NCBI RefSeq assembly: GCF_025813715.1
Contig: NZ_CP107532.1
Coordinates: forward strand, 558,001-622,000
Length of the DNA stretch: 64,000 bases
Direction of reading: 5' to 3'
From: Methylobacterium sp. FF17
GTDB lineage: Bacteria; Pseudomonadota; Alphaproteobacteria; Rhizobiales; Beijerinckiaceae
Shown here: piece after piece, positions 36,022-45,546 of the stretch
How positions within the stretch are numbered: position 1 is the first letter of the stretch
How the letters are laid out: the number at the start of each line of letters is the position of its first letter
Translations under genes and position numbers: made by a program
The notes under the pieces: generated by a model
Told to the model about the DNA's origin: nothing
The model's input: the letters and a program-made list of their open reading frames with translations, nothing else
Databases searched by the model: none

Positions 36022-36272
36022 GACCGGAGTTCCCGCAGAAAGCCTCTTGCTGCCCAAGGCAGGACTCCCCTGACGCAGAGGCAAAGCAGGGAGAGCACCG
36101 GAGTCAGCCACGGCCTGTCCGGTTGAGCCGCCGCCGCGCTGCGCTGGGAGAACAACGGCGCCAAGCCTCCGACCGCGCGCACCGCGATGGCGATACCGTT
36201 CGCATCGGCCGTCGTCAGCTTCGCGCGCGCGTTCGCGATCAGGTGCGTCCTGGCCTCGTGCGGCGCGTCCAT
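36003..36272 (-). CDS. Possible small hypothetical protein
   Basis: From ATG 36272 the frame reads MDAPHEARTHLIANARAKL and continues for 89 residues. The first 50 codons are strongly G/C at third positions; the remainder is not, which suggests a truncated or frameshifted small gene. It overlaps the 30-residue frame by 19 bases. No family is recognised. Confidence 0.28.
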   Translation of the reverse strand: MDAPHEARTHLIANARAKLTTADANGIAIAVRAVGGLAPLFSQRSAAAAQPDRPWLTPVLSLLCLCVRGVLPWAARGFLRELRSWIPIP

Positions 36273-36451
36273 GGCGCCTCGAACAAGGCGGCTCCGGATC
36301 GTCGTACGGTCAGACAAGCCGCGCAGGACATCGCGCGCGGCACACGTTGCGCATCGATGCTTCGGCACGCTCCGCGCAAGGTCATAGGAAGATAATCCTG
36401 CGAATTGATCAAGAGGGTGTCAGACGCGAGGCTCTGGTGAAGGGGCAAAAC

Positions 36452-36480
36452 TTGACTCGCCCGCGCCGCCGGACTAAGCG
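36452..36480 (+). promoter_or_regulatory. Candidate promoter for the small YHS-like gene and ffh
   Basis: TTGACT (36452-36457) and TAAGCG (36475-36480) are separated by 17 bases, within the only A+T-richer stretch upstream of the plus-strand set starting at 36636. The -10 match is mediocre. Confidence 0.35.
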
Positions 36481-36635
36481 CCCTCCTATTCATGCGACGG
36501 CTTGATCGTCATCACGAACGCCGACCGGTCCCCTGAGACCGGAGGTCAACGCCCGACAGCGCGATGCGCCCTCGGGCGGGTTTCGCGTTGGGGACAGGGC
36601 GTCGGATCCGGTTCAATCGTCGTCGTCGAGTCCCG

Positions 36636-36860
36636 ATGCCCAACGCACCCGCGAACACGACCCTGCGCATCGAGGATGCGGTGAACGACACCTGCCCCTG
36701 GTCGGGCAAGCCGATCGCGGCCGATTCGCTCACCCTCTACAACGGCGCGGTCGTGGGCTTCTGCAACCCGGAGTGCCGGGACAAGTTCGCCAAGGCGATC
36801 CGCGGCTTCGAGGACGCGCTTCAGGCGCGCCGGGCCGAGAGCGCGGGCGTGAACCAGTGA
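36636..36860 (+). CDS. Small YHS/TRASH-like metal-binding protein
   Basis: A 74-residue protein centred on TCPWSGKPIAADSLTLYNGA and FCNPECRDKFAKAI. The pattern CPxSGKPI...FCNPxCRDKF is the YHS/TRASH layout: one Cys near the start and a CxxxC pair near the end, suited to a single metal ion. Proteins of this type are proposed metal sensors or chaperones; no function is established here. ATG 36636 is the natural start. It ends 38 bases before ffh on the same strand. Confidence 0.75.
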   Translation: MPNAPANTTLRIEDAVNDTCPWSGKPIAADSLTLYNGAVVGFCNPECRDKFAKAIRGFEDALQARRAESAGVNQ

Positions 36861-36898
36861 CCGTTCCGATGACGCTGCCGGTTCAGGGAGCCTGACGC

Positions 36899-38458
36899 AT
36901 GTTCGAAGGCCTGTCCGATCGCCTCTCCGGGATTCTCTCCGGCCTCACGCGCCGTGGCGCGCTGACCGAGGCTGACGTCACCGCCGCTTTGCGGGAGGTG
37001 CGCCGTGCCCTGCTGGAGGCCGACGTCGCCCTCGAGGTGGTGCGCGGGTTCACCGAGAAGGTGCGCGAGAAGGCGGTCGGCGCCGTCGTCCTGAAGTCGG
37101 TCACGCCCGGCCAGATGGTCGTCAAGATCGTCAACGACGAGCTCGTGGCGATGCTGGGTTCGGAAGCCGGCATCATCGACCTCAACGCCCCCGCCCCCGT
37201 CGCCATCCTGATGGTCGGCCTGCAGGGCTCGGGCAAGACCACGACCACGGCCAAGATCGCCCGCCGTCTGGTGACCCGCGACAAGCGCCGGGTGCTGCTC
37301 GCCTCCCTCGACACCCGCCGCCCGGCGGCGATGGAGCAGCTGGCGATTCTCGCCAAGCAGGTCGAGGTCGAGAGCCTGCCGATCGTCGCCGGCCAGTCGG
37401 CGGTGCAGATCGCCCGCCGCGCCATGGACGCCGCCCGCCTCGGCGGCTTCGACGTGGTCATGCTCGACACGGCCGGCCGCATCACGCTCGACGAAGCGCT
37501 GATGGCGGAGGCGGCCGAGGTCAAGGCCGCCACCAACCCGCACGAGGTGCTCCTCGTCGCCGACGCGCTCACCGGCCAGGACGCGGTGAACACCGCCCGC
37601 GCCTTCGACGAGCGCCTCGGCGTCACCGGCATCGTGCTGACCCGCATGGACGGCGATTCGCGCGGTGGCGCGGCGCTGTCGATGCGCGCCGTCACCGGCA
37701 AGCCGATCAAGCTCGTCGGCACGGGCGAGAAGGTCGATGCGCTCGAGGAGTTTCACCCCGCCCGCGTCGCCAACCGCATCCTCGGCATGGGCGACATCGT
37801 CTCCCTCGTGGAGAAGGCGGCCGAGACCATCGACCACGAGCAGGCGCTCCGCACCGCGGAGAAGATGCGCAAGGGCAAGTTCGACCTCGACGACCTGTCG
37901 ATGCAGCTCGCCCAGATGGAGAAGATGGGCGGCATCGGCGGCCTGATGGGCATGCTTCCGGGCATGGGCCAGATGAAGAAGCAGGTCGAGAGCGCCAACC
38001 TCGACGAGAACATGTTCAAGCGCCAGCGGGCCATCATCTCGTCGATGACCGCGCAGGAGCGCAAAAATCCCGACATCCTCAAGAACTCCCGCAAGAAGCG
38101 CATCGCGGCGGGCTCGGGGACGAAGGTGGAGGAGCTGAACAAGCTCCTCAAGATGCACCGGACCATGGCCGACATGATGAAGGCGATGGGCTCGGGCAAG
38201 CGCGGCATCGGCCAGGCTCTCGGCTCGATGTTCGGCATGGGTGGCGGCGGCGGAATGGGCGGCATGCCCGGCCTGCCCCCCGGCATGGCCGAGCCGACGC
38301 CGGAGATGATCGCCGACATGCAGAAGCAGCTCGGCGGCAAGCTTCCTCCGATGCCCCCGGGCCTCGGCGGCGGCGGAAAGATGCCGGGCCTTCCGGGCCT
38401 CGGCGGACCGAAGGGGCTCCCGGGCCTCGGCGGCTTCCCGTTCGGGAAGAAGAAGTAG
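36899..38458 (+). CDS. ffh: Signal recognition particle protein Ffh
   Basis: A 519-residue SRP54 GTPase: N domain (1-90), G domain with P-loop GLQGSGKTTT at 107-116, VLLASLDTRRPAAMEQL and VMLDTAGRITLDEALM, and a methionine/glycine-rich M domain from about 330 with SGTKVEELNKLLK for SRP RNA binding. The tail after residue 440 is an unusually Gly/Met/Pro-rich run. With SRP RNA (not in this window) it targets nascent membrane proteins to FtsY. AGGGAG precedes the ATG. It is first of ffh-rpsP-rimM. Confidence 0.97.
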   Translation: MFEGLSDRLSGILSGLTRRGALTEADVTAALREVRRALLEADVALEVVRGFTEKVREKAVGAVVLKSVTPGQMVVKIVNDELVAMLGSEAGIIDLNAPAPVAILMVGLQGSGKTTTTAKIARRLVTRDKRRVLLASLDTRRPAAMEQLAILAKQVEVESLPIVAGQSAVQIARRAMDAARLGGFDVVMLDTAGRITLDEALMAEAAEVKAATNPHEVLLVADALTGQDAVNTARAFDERLGVTGIVLTRMDGDSRGGAALSMRAVTGKPIKLVGTGEKVDALEEFHPARVANRILGMGDIVSLVEKAAETIDHEQALRTAEKMRKGKFDLDDLSMQLAQMEKMGGIGGLMGMLPGMGQMKKQVESANLDENMFKRQRAIISSMTAQERKNPDILKNSRKKRIAAGSGTKVEELNKLLKMHRTMADMMKAMGSGKRGIGQALGSMFGMGGGGGMGGMPGLPPGMAEPTPEMIADMQKQLGGKLPPMPPGLGGGGKMPGLPGLGGPKGLPGLGGFPFGKKK

Positions 38459-38463
38459 GGGCG

Positions 38464-38529
38464 AATGGCGCGTAGCGAATAACGAGCAGGTCCGGACCGG
38501 GACCTGCTCGCTACTCACTACGCGCTATT
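38464..38529. repeat. Inverted repeat with 30-base arms between ffh and rpsP
   Basis: Left arm 38464-38493 and right arm 38500-38529 pair at 26 of 30 positions plus one G-U, around a 6-base loop; the inner 11 bp are perfect. No T run follows, so simple termination is unlikely. It fills most of the 111-base ffh-rpsP spacer. Confidence 0.9.
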
Positions 38530-38569
38530 GGCTCACAGCAATCAGAACACCAATCCTTTGGAGTAAAGC

Positions 38570-38932
38570 ATGTCCCTCAAGATCCGTCTGACCCGTGGCG
38601 GCGCCAAGAAGCGCCCCTACTACCGCATCGTCGTCGCCGACGCCCGCGCTCCCCGCGACGGCCGCTTCATCGACAAGGTCGGCGTCTACGATCCCATGAA
38701 GGCCAAGGACGATCCGGCCCGCATCGTGCTGGAAGCCGACAAGATCCAGGCCTGGCTCGCCAAGGGCGCCCAGCCGACCGACCGCGTCCTGCGCTTCCTC
38801 GACGCCGCCGGCCTCGCCAAGCGCCCCGCGCGCAATAACCCGCAGAAGGCCGAGCCGGGCGAGAAGGCCAAGGAGCGCGCCGCCAAGCGCGCCGAGAAGG
38901 CCGCCGCCCCGGCCGAAGACGCCGCGGCCTGA
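38570..38932 (+). CDS. rpsP: 30S ribosomal protein S16
   Basis: A 120-residue protein; residues 1-82 are standard S16 ([44 protein letters not shown]). The last 38 residues are an Ala/Lys/Glu-rich extension common in alphaproteobacteria. TTGGAG lies just before the ATG. Second gene of the ffh-rpsP-rimM set. Confidence 0.97.
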   Translation: MSLKIRLTRGGAKKRPYYRIVVADARAPRDGRFIDKVGVYDPMKAKDDPARIVLEADKIQAWLAKGAQPTDRVLRFLDAAGLAKRPARNNPQKAEPGEKAKERAAKRAEKAAAPAEDAAA

Positions 38933-38949
38933 GCCGAGGAATCCCGCGC

Positions 38950-39636
38950 ATGGCTCGCCGTCCCGGAGGCAACACCCCCCACGGTGACGGCGGCCGCCGT
39001 GCGCGGCCCGGCCGCATCGGCAGCGATGCGGCCACCTCCGCCCATCGTCCGAAGGCGGAGGCCGACCCCGCCCTGCCGGAGACCGATCCGAGCCTCGTCC
39101 GGATGGGCGAGTTCGGTCGGGCGCACGGCCTCAACGGCGAAGTCCGTTTGAAATCCTATACCGGCGATCCGCAGGCCATCGCGGGCTACGGCGCGCTGAT
39201 CGGGGCGGACGGCCGCCGCGTCGAACTCACCGACGTGCGTCAGGCGGGCGGCAGTGCCCCCGACCTCCTCGTCGTGCGGGTGAAGGGCGTGGCCGACCGC
39301 ACCGGCGCCGAGGCGCTGAACCGGCTCGCCCTGTACCTGCCCCGCGAGCGCCTGGGCAACGTCGCGGACGAGGACGAGTTCTTCACCGCCGACCTCGTCG
39401 GTCTCTCGGTGGTCGATACCGGCGGCGCGGTGCTAGGCACCGTGGCCGACGTGCCGAATTACGGCGGCGGCGATCTCCTCGAGATCAAGCCGGCGCTCGG
39501 CGGCGCCACCGCGCTCCTGCCCTTCACCAAGGCTTTCGTGCCGGAACTCGATATCCCGAACGGCCGGATCGTGGTCGATCCCCCGGAGGACCTGTTCGCT
39601 CCGGCCGGTCCGCGCCCCCCCGACGAACCGGTCTGA
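38950..39636 (+). CDS. rimM: Ribosome maturation factor RimM
   Basis: A 228-residue protein. The RimM domain begins near residue 50 ([22 protein letters not shown]), with the PRC-barrel following ([46 protein letters not shown]). The first 49 residues are a charged, disordered-looking extension absent from ordinary RimM; ATG 39103 would remove it but leave less of the first strand. It binds S19 and assists 30S head maturation. It begins 17 bases after rpsP. The trmD gene usually following is displaced by two minus-strand genes. Confidence 0.94.
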   Translation: MARRPGGNTPHGDGGRRARPGRIGSDAATSAHRPKAEADPALPETDPSLVRMGEFGRAHGLNGEVRLKSYTGDPQAIAGYGALIGADGRRVELTDVRQAGGSAPDLLVVRVKGVADRTGAEALNRLALYLPRERLGNVADEDEFFTADLVGLSVVDTGGAVLGTVADVPNYGGGDLLEIKPALGGATALLPFTKAFVPELDIPNGRIVVDPPEDLFAPAGPRPPDEPV

Positions 39637-39722
39637 GACGGCGCCCCCTCGATCAAAGTGGAGGCGGTATTCGCTCAGTCCGAGCGACGCCCGAACCCGC
39701 CATCCCGAAGGGATCAACCGGA

Positions 39723-41294
39723 TCATCGGGCCTGAGGCGCTTCGGCGCTCCCCCACGTCACATCGGTCCCTTGCACCGGCCCCTGCGGGTCCATCCGAGG
39801 ACTTCGACTCGCTGCCGCGGCGTGGGTCCGGTTCCGGCCGGCGGCTTTCGCCTCGTAAAGGGCGATGTCGGCGAGCCGGTAGAGCTCGCACGGCCGGGTC
39901 AGTTGGTCCGCCAGCGAGCGCGTGCCGGCGAGCCCAATGCTCACGGTGATCGCGCCGGGCGCGATCCCCGCCGCCGCGACGCCGAGCCTCGACACCTCCG
40001 CGTGGATCTTGTCGGCGATGCGCCACGCGCCCGCCTCGTCCGTTTCCGGCAGCAGCATCACGAATTCCTCGCCACCGACGCGGCAGACGAGGTCCCCCGG
40101 CCGGTGGACGCTCGCGGTCAGGCAACTGGCCAGTCCCTGCAGCACCCCGTCGCCGGTCGCATGGCCGTAGCGGTCGTTGATCGCCTTGAAGTGGTCCACG
40201 TCGATGACGAGGAGGGCGTGCGGGCGGGCCGGGTCGACGGGTCCGCTCCAGGAGAGGGCCATCTCCTCCTCGAAGCGGCGGCGGTTCGCCAAACCCGTCA
40301 GGACGTCCGTGAGGGACAGCCGGGCCAGTTCGGCCTGCATCCGGGCGCGTTGGCGCAATTCGCGTCCGAACAGGACCGACAGGCCCATGGTCAGGCCGCA
40401 CAGCACCATCAGGCCGATGACCCGGGCCTTGACCCGCCATTCGGCCTCGATCTCGTCCACCGACAGGGCGACGTTGAGGAGGAGCGGCAGGCTTCCGACC
40501 CAGGTGTAGGTGTAGAAGCGTCTGCGGCCATCGCGCGGCGAAACACCCACGAAGGTGCTGTCCCCGTCCTCGATGAAGCGCCGGAACGTCTCGGCACCCG
40601 ACACGTCCACGTCGATATCCGTGGCGGCATAGGGGTAGCGCATGAACCGGGTGCCGTCGCGCAGGTACAGGTTGATCGCGCCCTGGGCGCCGAGGCCGAG
40701 ATTCGCGAAGAGCCGGCTGAAATAGGACAGCTTGAGGGAGGCCGAGACGATGCCGCCGAAGCGCCCGTCGGGTTTGTTGATGCGCCGGCTGAGGACGATG
40801 ATGGGCACCTTCAGCAGGCGCGAGAACACGGGGCGGCTGATCACGAGGCCGAGATTCGCGTCGGCCGCATGGGCGCGGAAATAATCCCGGTCGGCATTGT
40901 TCAGCGTGCGGGCCGGGACCGCGTGCGAATCGAAGATCACGTCGCCCTTCTCGTTCAGCACCAGCATCAAGCCCATGTCGGAGGCATTGGTGGCACGGTC
41001 GAACAGGACCAGTTGGCGCATCTCCGGGGTGAGCTCGGACAGGCCCGGTGCCGAGAGGTTGTCGATGCCGGCACGCAGGGAGAGGTCGATGATCTCGATG
41101 TTGCGCGCGACGTCGCGCTCGATGACCTGGAGCAGGTTCCGGGAGGTCTGGGTGGCCTTGTCCCAGGCATCGCTGCGCATGTCGTAGAGCATCAGCGCGC
41201 AGATCAGCAGCATGCCGAGAGGCGCCAGGATGCCGAGGAGGCTCCAGTGGCGCGAGGCCGGCGGCGCTGGGGCGTGACAGGCGGAGGGATGCAT
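39723..41294 (-). CDS. Membrane diguanylate cyclase with Cache-type sensor
   Basis: A 523-residue protein: TM1 near 18-38, a periplasmic region of about 250 residues of dCache type (IDLSLRAGIDNLS, HAVPARTLNNADRDYFRAHA), TM2 near 295-315, and a C-terminal GGDEF domain. The active-site variant GGEEF is at 407-411 and is competent in many cyclases. RPGD lies exactly five residues earlier and forms the RxxD product-inhibition site. It should make c-di-GMP in response to an external small molecule. It faces the rimM gene and interrupts the rimM-trmD order. Confidence 0.92.
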   Translation of the reverse strand: MHPSACHAPAPPASRHWSLLGILAPLGMLLICALMLYDMRSDAWDKATQTSRNLLQVIERDVARNIEIIDLSLRAGIDNLSAPGLSELTPEMRQLVLFDRATNASDMGLMLVLNEKGDVIFDSHAVPARTLNNADRDYFRAHAADANLGLVISRPVFSRLLKVPIIVLSRRINKPDGRFGGIVSASLKLSYFSRLFANLGLGAQGAINLYLRDGTRFMRYPYAATDIDVDVSGAETFRRFIEDGDSTFVGVSPRDGRRRFYTYTWVGSLPLLLNVALSVDEIEAEWRVKARVIGLMVLCGLTMGLSVLFGRELRQRARMQAELARLSLTDVLTGLANRRRFEEEMALSWSGPVDPARPHALLVIDVDHFKAINDRYGHATGDGVLQGLASCLTASVHRPGDLVCRVGGEEFVMLLPETDEAGAWRIADKIHAEVSRLGVAAAGIAPGAITVSIGLAGTRSLADQLTRPCELYRLADIALYEAKAAGRNRTHAAAASRSPRMDPQGPVQGTDVTWGSAEAPQAR

Positions 41295-41394
41295 CGATGG
41301 CCGGACCCGTGGGTAACGATCCCGTGCTATCTCGCATGCCGCTTCCTAAACGAGCTTCGTACGCGCGCAGGGTGTACCGGGCGTCATCCACAAG

Positions 41395-42159
41395 TTACCG
41401 GACGTTTTTCGTCCGGCGGGTGGTTTCGTCCCGGCAGGGCCTGATCGTTTCCGGCGCGGGCCGGGCCTCGGGCGCCGGGGCCTCGAAGATCGCGAGATAG
41501 CCCACACCCCCCGTCAGGACCGTGAAGCCGGTCTGCCGGTAGCCGGCCGCCGTCAGTTCACAGGCCAGGAGCGCCGGGGGCGTCCCGTGCCGCGCGGGCA
41601 GATCGTCGGCATCCACGATGCCGACCCGGCCGCCCGGCTTCATCGCGGCCGCGAGGTTGTGGAGCAGGCCGTAGGGCTGGGCGATCTCATGGTACATGTG
41701 GACCAGCAGGGCGGCATCCAGGGAGGCCGGCGGCAGGCGGGGATCGTGCGGCTCGCCGCGCACCACGGTGACGTTGCCCAGGGCGGCCTTGGCGATCCGC
41801 GCCTCCAGGTCCGCGAGGTAGCGCGGGGTGACGTCCTCGGCATAGACGCGGCCCTGCGGCCCGACCCGCTCTGCGAGACGCGTCGCGTAGTAGCCGCTTC
41901 CGGCGCCGATATCCGCGACGGTCTCGCCGGGGGCGAGGCGCATCAGGCGGGCGACCTGGCCCACCTCGTCCACCGCGTCACGCTGCTTCTCGGAGGCCCA
42001 GAGCGGGGCGATGATCTCGGCCACCGGCCGGTCGGGCTTCGGAAAGGCACTCGCGGCGGCTCCGGGCGGACCGAGGAACTCGGCGCCCACGGCGTGCGCG
42101 CCCGGCAACGGGAGGGCGAGCAGGAGGCACAGCGCGGGGAAGGTCCGGAGACGGGTCAT
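41395..42159 (-). CDS. Exported SAM-dependent methyltransferase-like protein
   Basis: A 254-residue protein that begins with a Sec-type signal peptide ([20 protein letters not shown], cleavage near AHAVGA). It continues as a class I methyltransferase: [17 protein letters not shown] is motif I, followed by [29 protein letters not shown] and [16 protein letters not shown] is normally cytoplasmic, so an exported SAM enzyme is odd; the fold may bind another ligand or the segment may be a membrane anchor. ATG 42159 is preferred over the open frame upstream to 42225. The trmD start lies 71 bases away, divergent. Confidence 0.8.
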   Translation of the reverse strand: MTRLRTFPALCLLLALPLPGAHAVGAEFLGPPGAAASAFPKPDRPVAEIIAPLWASEKQRDAVDEVGQVARLMRLAPGETVADIGAGSGYYATRLAERVGPQGRVYAEDVTPRYLADLEARIAKAALGNVTVVRGEPHDPRLPPASLDAALLVHMYHEIAQPYGLLHNLAAAMKPGGRVGIVDADDLPARHGTPPALLACELTAAGYRQTGFTVLTGGVGYLAIFEAPAPEARPAPETIRPCRDETTRRTKNVR

Positions 42160-42230
42160 GCCGGGATAACCCGTCGCCCGCCCTTCGGTGCCACGTTGAC
42201 CCCGGCCGTCCCGGCGCGCCATCAAGCGGC

Positions 42231-42932
42231 ATGACCGCTCAGCCCTGGCACGCCACCGTCCTGACGCTCTACCCGGAGATGTTTCCGGGACCGCTCGGCG
42301 TCTCGCTGTCGGGGGAGGCCCTGGCGCGCGGGACCTGGGCGCTGGAGGCCCGCGACATCCGCGAGCACGGCCTCGGCCGGCACCGGGCGGTGGACGACAC
42401 CCCGGCCGGGGGCGGCGCCGGCATGGTCCTGCGCTGCGACGTCCTCGGCGCCGCCATCGACGCGGCGGGCGAAGCCGGCGACACCCGCCCGCGCCTCCTC
42501 ATGAGCCCGCGCGGCCGCCCGCTGACGCAGGCCCGGGTCCGGGCCCTGAGCACGGGGCCCGGCATCGTCGTGGTCTGCGGCCGCTTCGAGGGCGTGGACG
42601 AGCGGGTCATCGCCGGGCGCGGCCTGGAGGAGGTCTCGATCGGCGACTACATCCTGTCGGGCGGCGAGATCGCGGCCCTGGTGCTGCTCGATGCCTGCAT
42701 CCGCCTCCTGCCGGGCGTGATGGGCAAGGTGGCCTCCGGGGAAGAGGAGAGCTTCGAGGCCGGCACCCTGGAATACCCCCACTACACCCGGCCCCGCGAC
42801 TGGGAGGGACGGGCGATCCCGGACGTGCTCACCGGCGGCAACCACCGCGCGATCGCGGCCTGGCGGCGGGCCGAATCGGAGCGGCTCACCCGCGAGCGCC
42901 GGCCGGATCTCCTGCCCCCCGGCAAGGGGTGA
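42231..42932 (+). CDS. trmD: tRNA (guanine37-N1)-methyltransferase
   Basis: A 233-residue SPOUT-fold enzyme. [14 protein letters not shown] opens it, [17 protein letters not shown] and [14 protein letters not shown] follow, and [16 protein letters not shown] forms the knotted SAM site; [21 protein letters not shown] closes the family pattern. It makes m1G37, preventing +1 frameshifting. Although normally cotranscribed with rimM, here it has its own upstream region, divergent from the exported methyltransferase gene. Confidence 0.97.
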   Translation: MTAQPWHATVLTLYPEMFPGPLGVSLSGEALARGTWALEARDIREHGLGRHRAVDDTPAGGGAGMVLRCDVLGAAIDAAGEAGDTRPRLLMSPRGRPLTQARVRALSTGPGIVVVCGRFEGVDERVIAGRGLEEVSIGDYILSGGEIAALVLLDACIRLLPGVMGKVASGEEESFEAGTLEYPHYTRPRDWEGRAIPDVLTGGNHRAIAAWRRAESERLTRERRPDLLPPGKG

Positions 42933-43019
42933 GCGCACGCCATGCGTGTGCGGTGATTCAGGCGCGGCCCGGGGGCGCTTGCGTCCCGCCGGCCATGGGT
43001 TCATTGGCGTTCCTGGGAT

Positions 43020-43063
43020 GCTCCTCCCCGACGAGGAGCCTTCAGCTCTCTAGGACGACCACC
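43020..43063 (+). promoter_or_regulatory. Leader hairpin of serC
   Basis: GCTCCTC and GAGGAGC form a perfect 7-bp stem (43020-43039, 6-base loop), followed by AGCTCTCTAGGA running into the GTG start. GAGGAGC could compete with the ribosome-binding region. A conserved serC leader motif has been described by comparative genomics in alphaproteobacteria; this may be an instance, but I cannot align it here. Confidence 0.4.
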
Positions 43064-44233
43064 GTGACCAACCGACCCGCCACGCGGCCCCGCGTGCCGC
43101 ATTTCTCGTCCGGCCCCTGCGCCAAGCGCCCCGGCTGGAGCCTCCAGGCCCTGGAGGGCGCCGCGCTCGGACGCTCGCACCGCTCGGCGGTGGGCAAGGC
43201 CAAGCTTGCGGAGGCGATCGACCTGACCCGCAGCGTGCTGCAGGTTCCGGCCGACTACCGGATCGGCATCGTGCCGGCCTCCGATACCGGCGCGGTCGAG
43301 ATGGCGATGTGGTCGATGCTGGGCCCGAAGACCGTCGAGGTCGTGGCCTGGGAGGCGTTCGGCCTCGAATGGGTCACCGACGCCCTGAAGGAACTCAAGA
43401 TCGCGCCCCGCGTGCATGTCGGTGCCTACGGCGTCCTGCCGGACCTCGCGGCCGTCGACACGACGCACAACGACGTCATCTTCACCTGGAACGGGACCGC
43501 CGCCGGCGTGCGCGTGCCGAACGCCGACTGGATCGCGGCCGACCGCGAGGGCGTCACGATCTGCGACGCCACCTCCGCCGCCTTCGCGATGCCGCTGGAC
43601 TGGGCCAAGCTCGATGTCGTCACCTTCTCCTGGCAGAAGGTGATGGGCGGCGAGGCCGCGCACGGGATGATCGTGCTCTCGCCCCGCGCCGTGGCGCGCA
43701 TCGAGGCCAACGTTCCGGCCTGGCCGGTTCCGAAGGTCTTCCGCATGGCCAAGGACGGCAAGCTGATCGAGGGCATCTTCAAGGGCGACACCATCAACAC
43801 GCCCTCGATGCTCGCGGTGGAGGATTACCTCGACACCCTGAAATGGGCGCAAGGACTCGGCGGTCTCCCCGCACTCCACGCCCGGGCCGACGCGAATGCC
43901 CGCGTGATCCACGACTGGGTGGCGCGCACCCCCTGGATCGGTCACCTCGCGGCGGACGCCGGCACCTACAGCAACACGGGCGTCTGCCTCGTCATCACCG
44001 ATCCCGACGTGCTCGCCCTCGGCGACGCGACGGTCGGCGCCCTGGCCAAGGGCATCGCCGAGACGCTCGACCGCGAGGGGGTCGCCTACGATATCGGCGC
44101 CTATCGCGACGCCCCCGCCGGCCTGCGCATCTGGTGCGGCGGGACCGTGGAGCGGGCCGACCTCGAGGCGCTGACCCCGTGGCTCGACTGGGCCTTCGCC
44201 ACCGAGAAGGCCAAGCTCACGCAGGCGGCGTGA
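43064..44233 (+). CDS. serC: Phosphoserine aminotransferase
   Basis: A 389-residue PLP enzyme of the alphaproteobacterial/archaeal SerC subgroup: [14 protein letters not shown] opens it, GRSHRS is the substrate loop, DATSAAFAM precedes the PLP lysine in [15 protein letters not shown]. It converts 3-phosphohydroxypyruvate and glutamate to phosphoserine; in serine-cycle methylotrophs it feeds biosynthesis and not carbon assimilation. GTG 43064 has AGGA nearby; upstream in-frame codons to 42929 include the leader hairpin and are unlikely to be translated. serA often follows but is absent here. Confidence 0.94.
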   Translation: MTNRPATRPRVPHFSSGPCAKRPGWSLQALEGAALGRSHRSAVGKAKLAEAIDLTRSVLQVPADYRIGIVPASDTGAVEMAMWSMLGPKTVEVVAWEAFGLEWVTDALKELKIAPRVHVGAYGVLPDLAAVDTTHNDVIFTWNGTAAGVRVPNADWIAADREGVTICDATSAAFAMPLDWAKLDVVTFSWQKVMGGEAAHGMIVLSPRAVARIEANVPAWPVPKVFRMAKDGKLIEGIFKGDTINTPSMLAVEDYLDTLKWAQGLGGLPALHARADANARVIHDWVARTPWIGHLAADAGTYSNTGVCLVITDPDVLALGDATVGALAKGIAETLDREGVAYDIGAYRDAPAGLRIWCGGTVERADLEALTPWLDWAFATEKAKLTQAA

Positions 44234-44234
44234 C

Positions 44235-44271
44235 GGGCGCGCCGTGCCTAGCGCGCGACGGCACGGCGCCC
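44235..44271 (+). terminator. Hairpin immediately after serC
   Basis: Arms 44235-44248 and 44260-44271 pair over 12 bp with a two-base bulge. It begins one base after the stop codon; no T run. Confidence 0.4.
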
Positions 44272-44376
44272 TGAAGCGCCCGCGACAGGCTGGTCACGCG
44301 AACGCGTTCTGACGTAAAGGCGGGGCTTCTCAAGGGGCCGTCTCGCCTCGAAACCCAGCGAATCCGGACGCGTGGC

Positions 44377-45474
<1,098 letters not shown>

Positions 45475-45502
45475 GGCGCGGGGAACCACAGGTCGAAGAA
45501 CG

Positions 45503-45524
45503 CGGGATCGAGGCCTCGATCCCG
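45503..45524. repeat. Perfect 22-bp palindrome between mtnA and MaoC genes
   Basis: CGGGATCGAGG (45503-45513) is directly followed by its exact complement (45514-45524) with no spacer, in the 72-base gap between convergent genes. It could serve as a terminator stem for either side or be a protein-binding site. Confidence 0.9.
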
Positions 45525-45546
45525 TCGAGCGCGTCGGGGCTCGGCG

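Larger units (their letters stand above)
35910..36635. other. 726-bp region with no secure gene
   Basis: Only two weak short minus-strand frames (next entries) show coding-like codon use. From 36370 to 36480 the sequence is A+T-richer and holds a candidate promoter. It could be a decayed gene; I see no repeat or mobile-element end. Confidence 0.5.

Noticed and set aside
44272..44376. Possible SAM-type riboswitch upstream of mtnA
   Set aside because: The spacer has GTAAAG and GGGG runs but I could not find the paired pseudoknot arms of SAM-II or the other known SAM classes.
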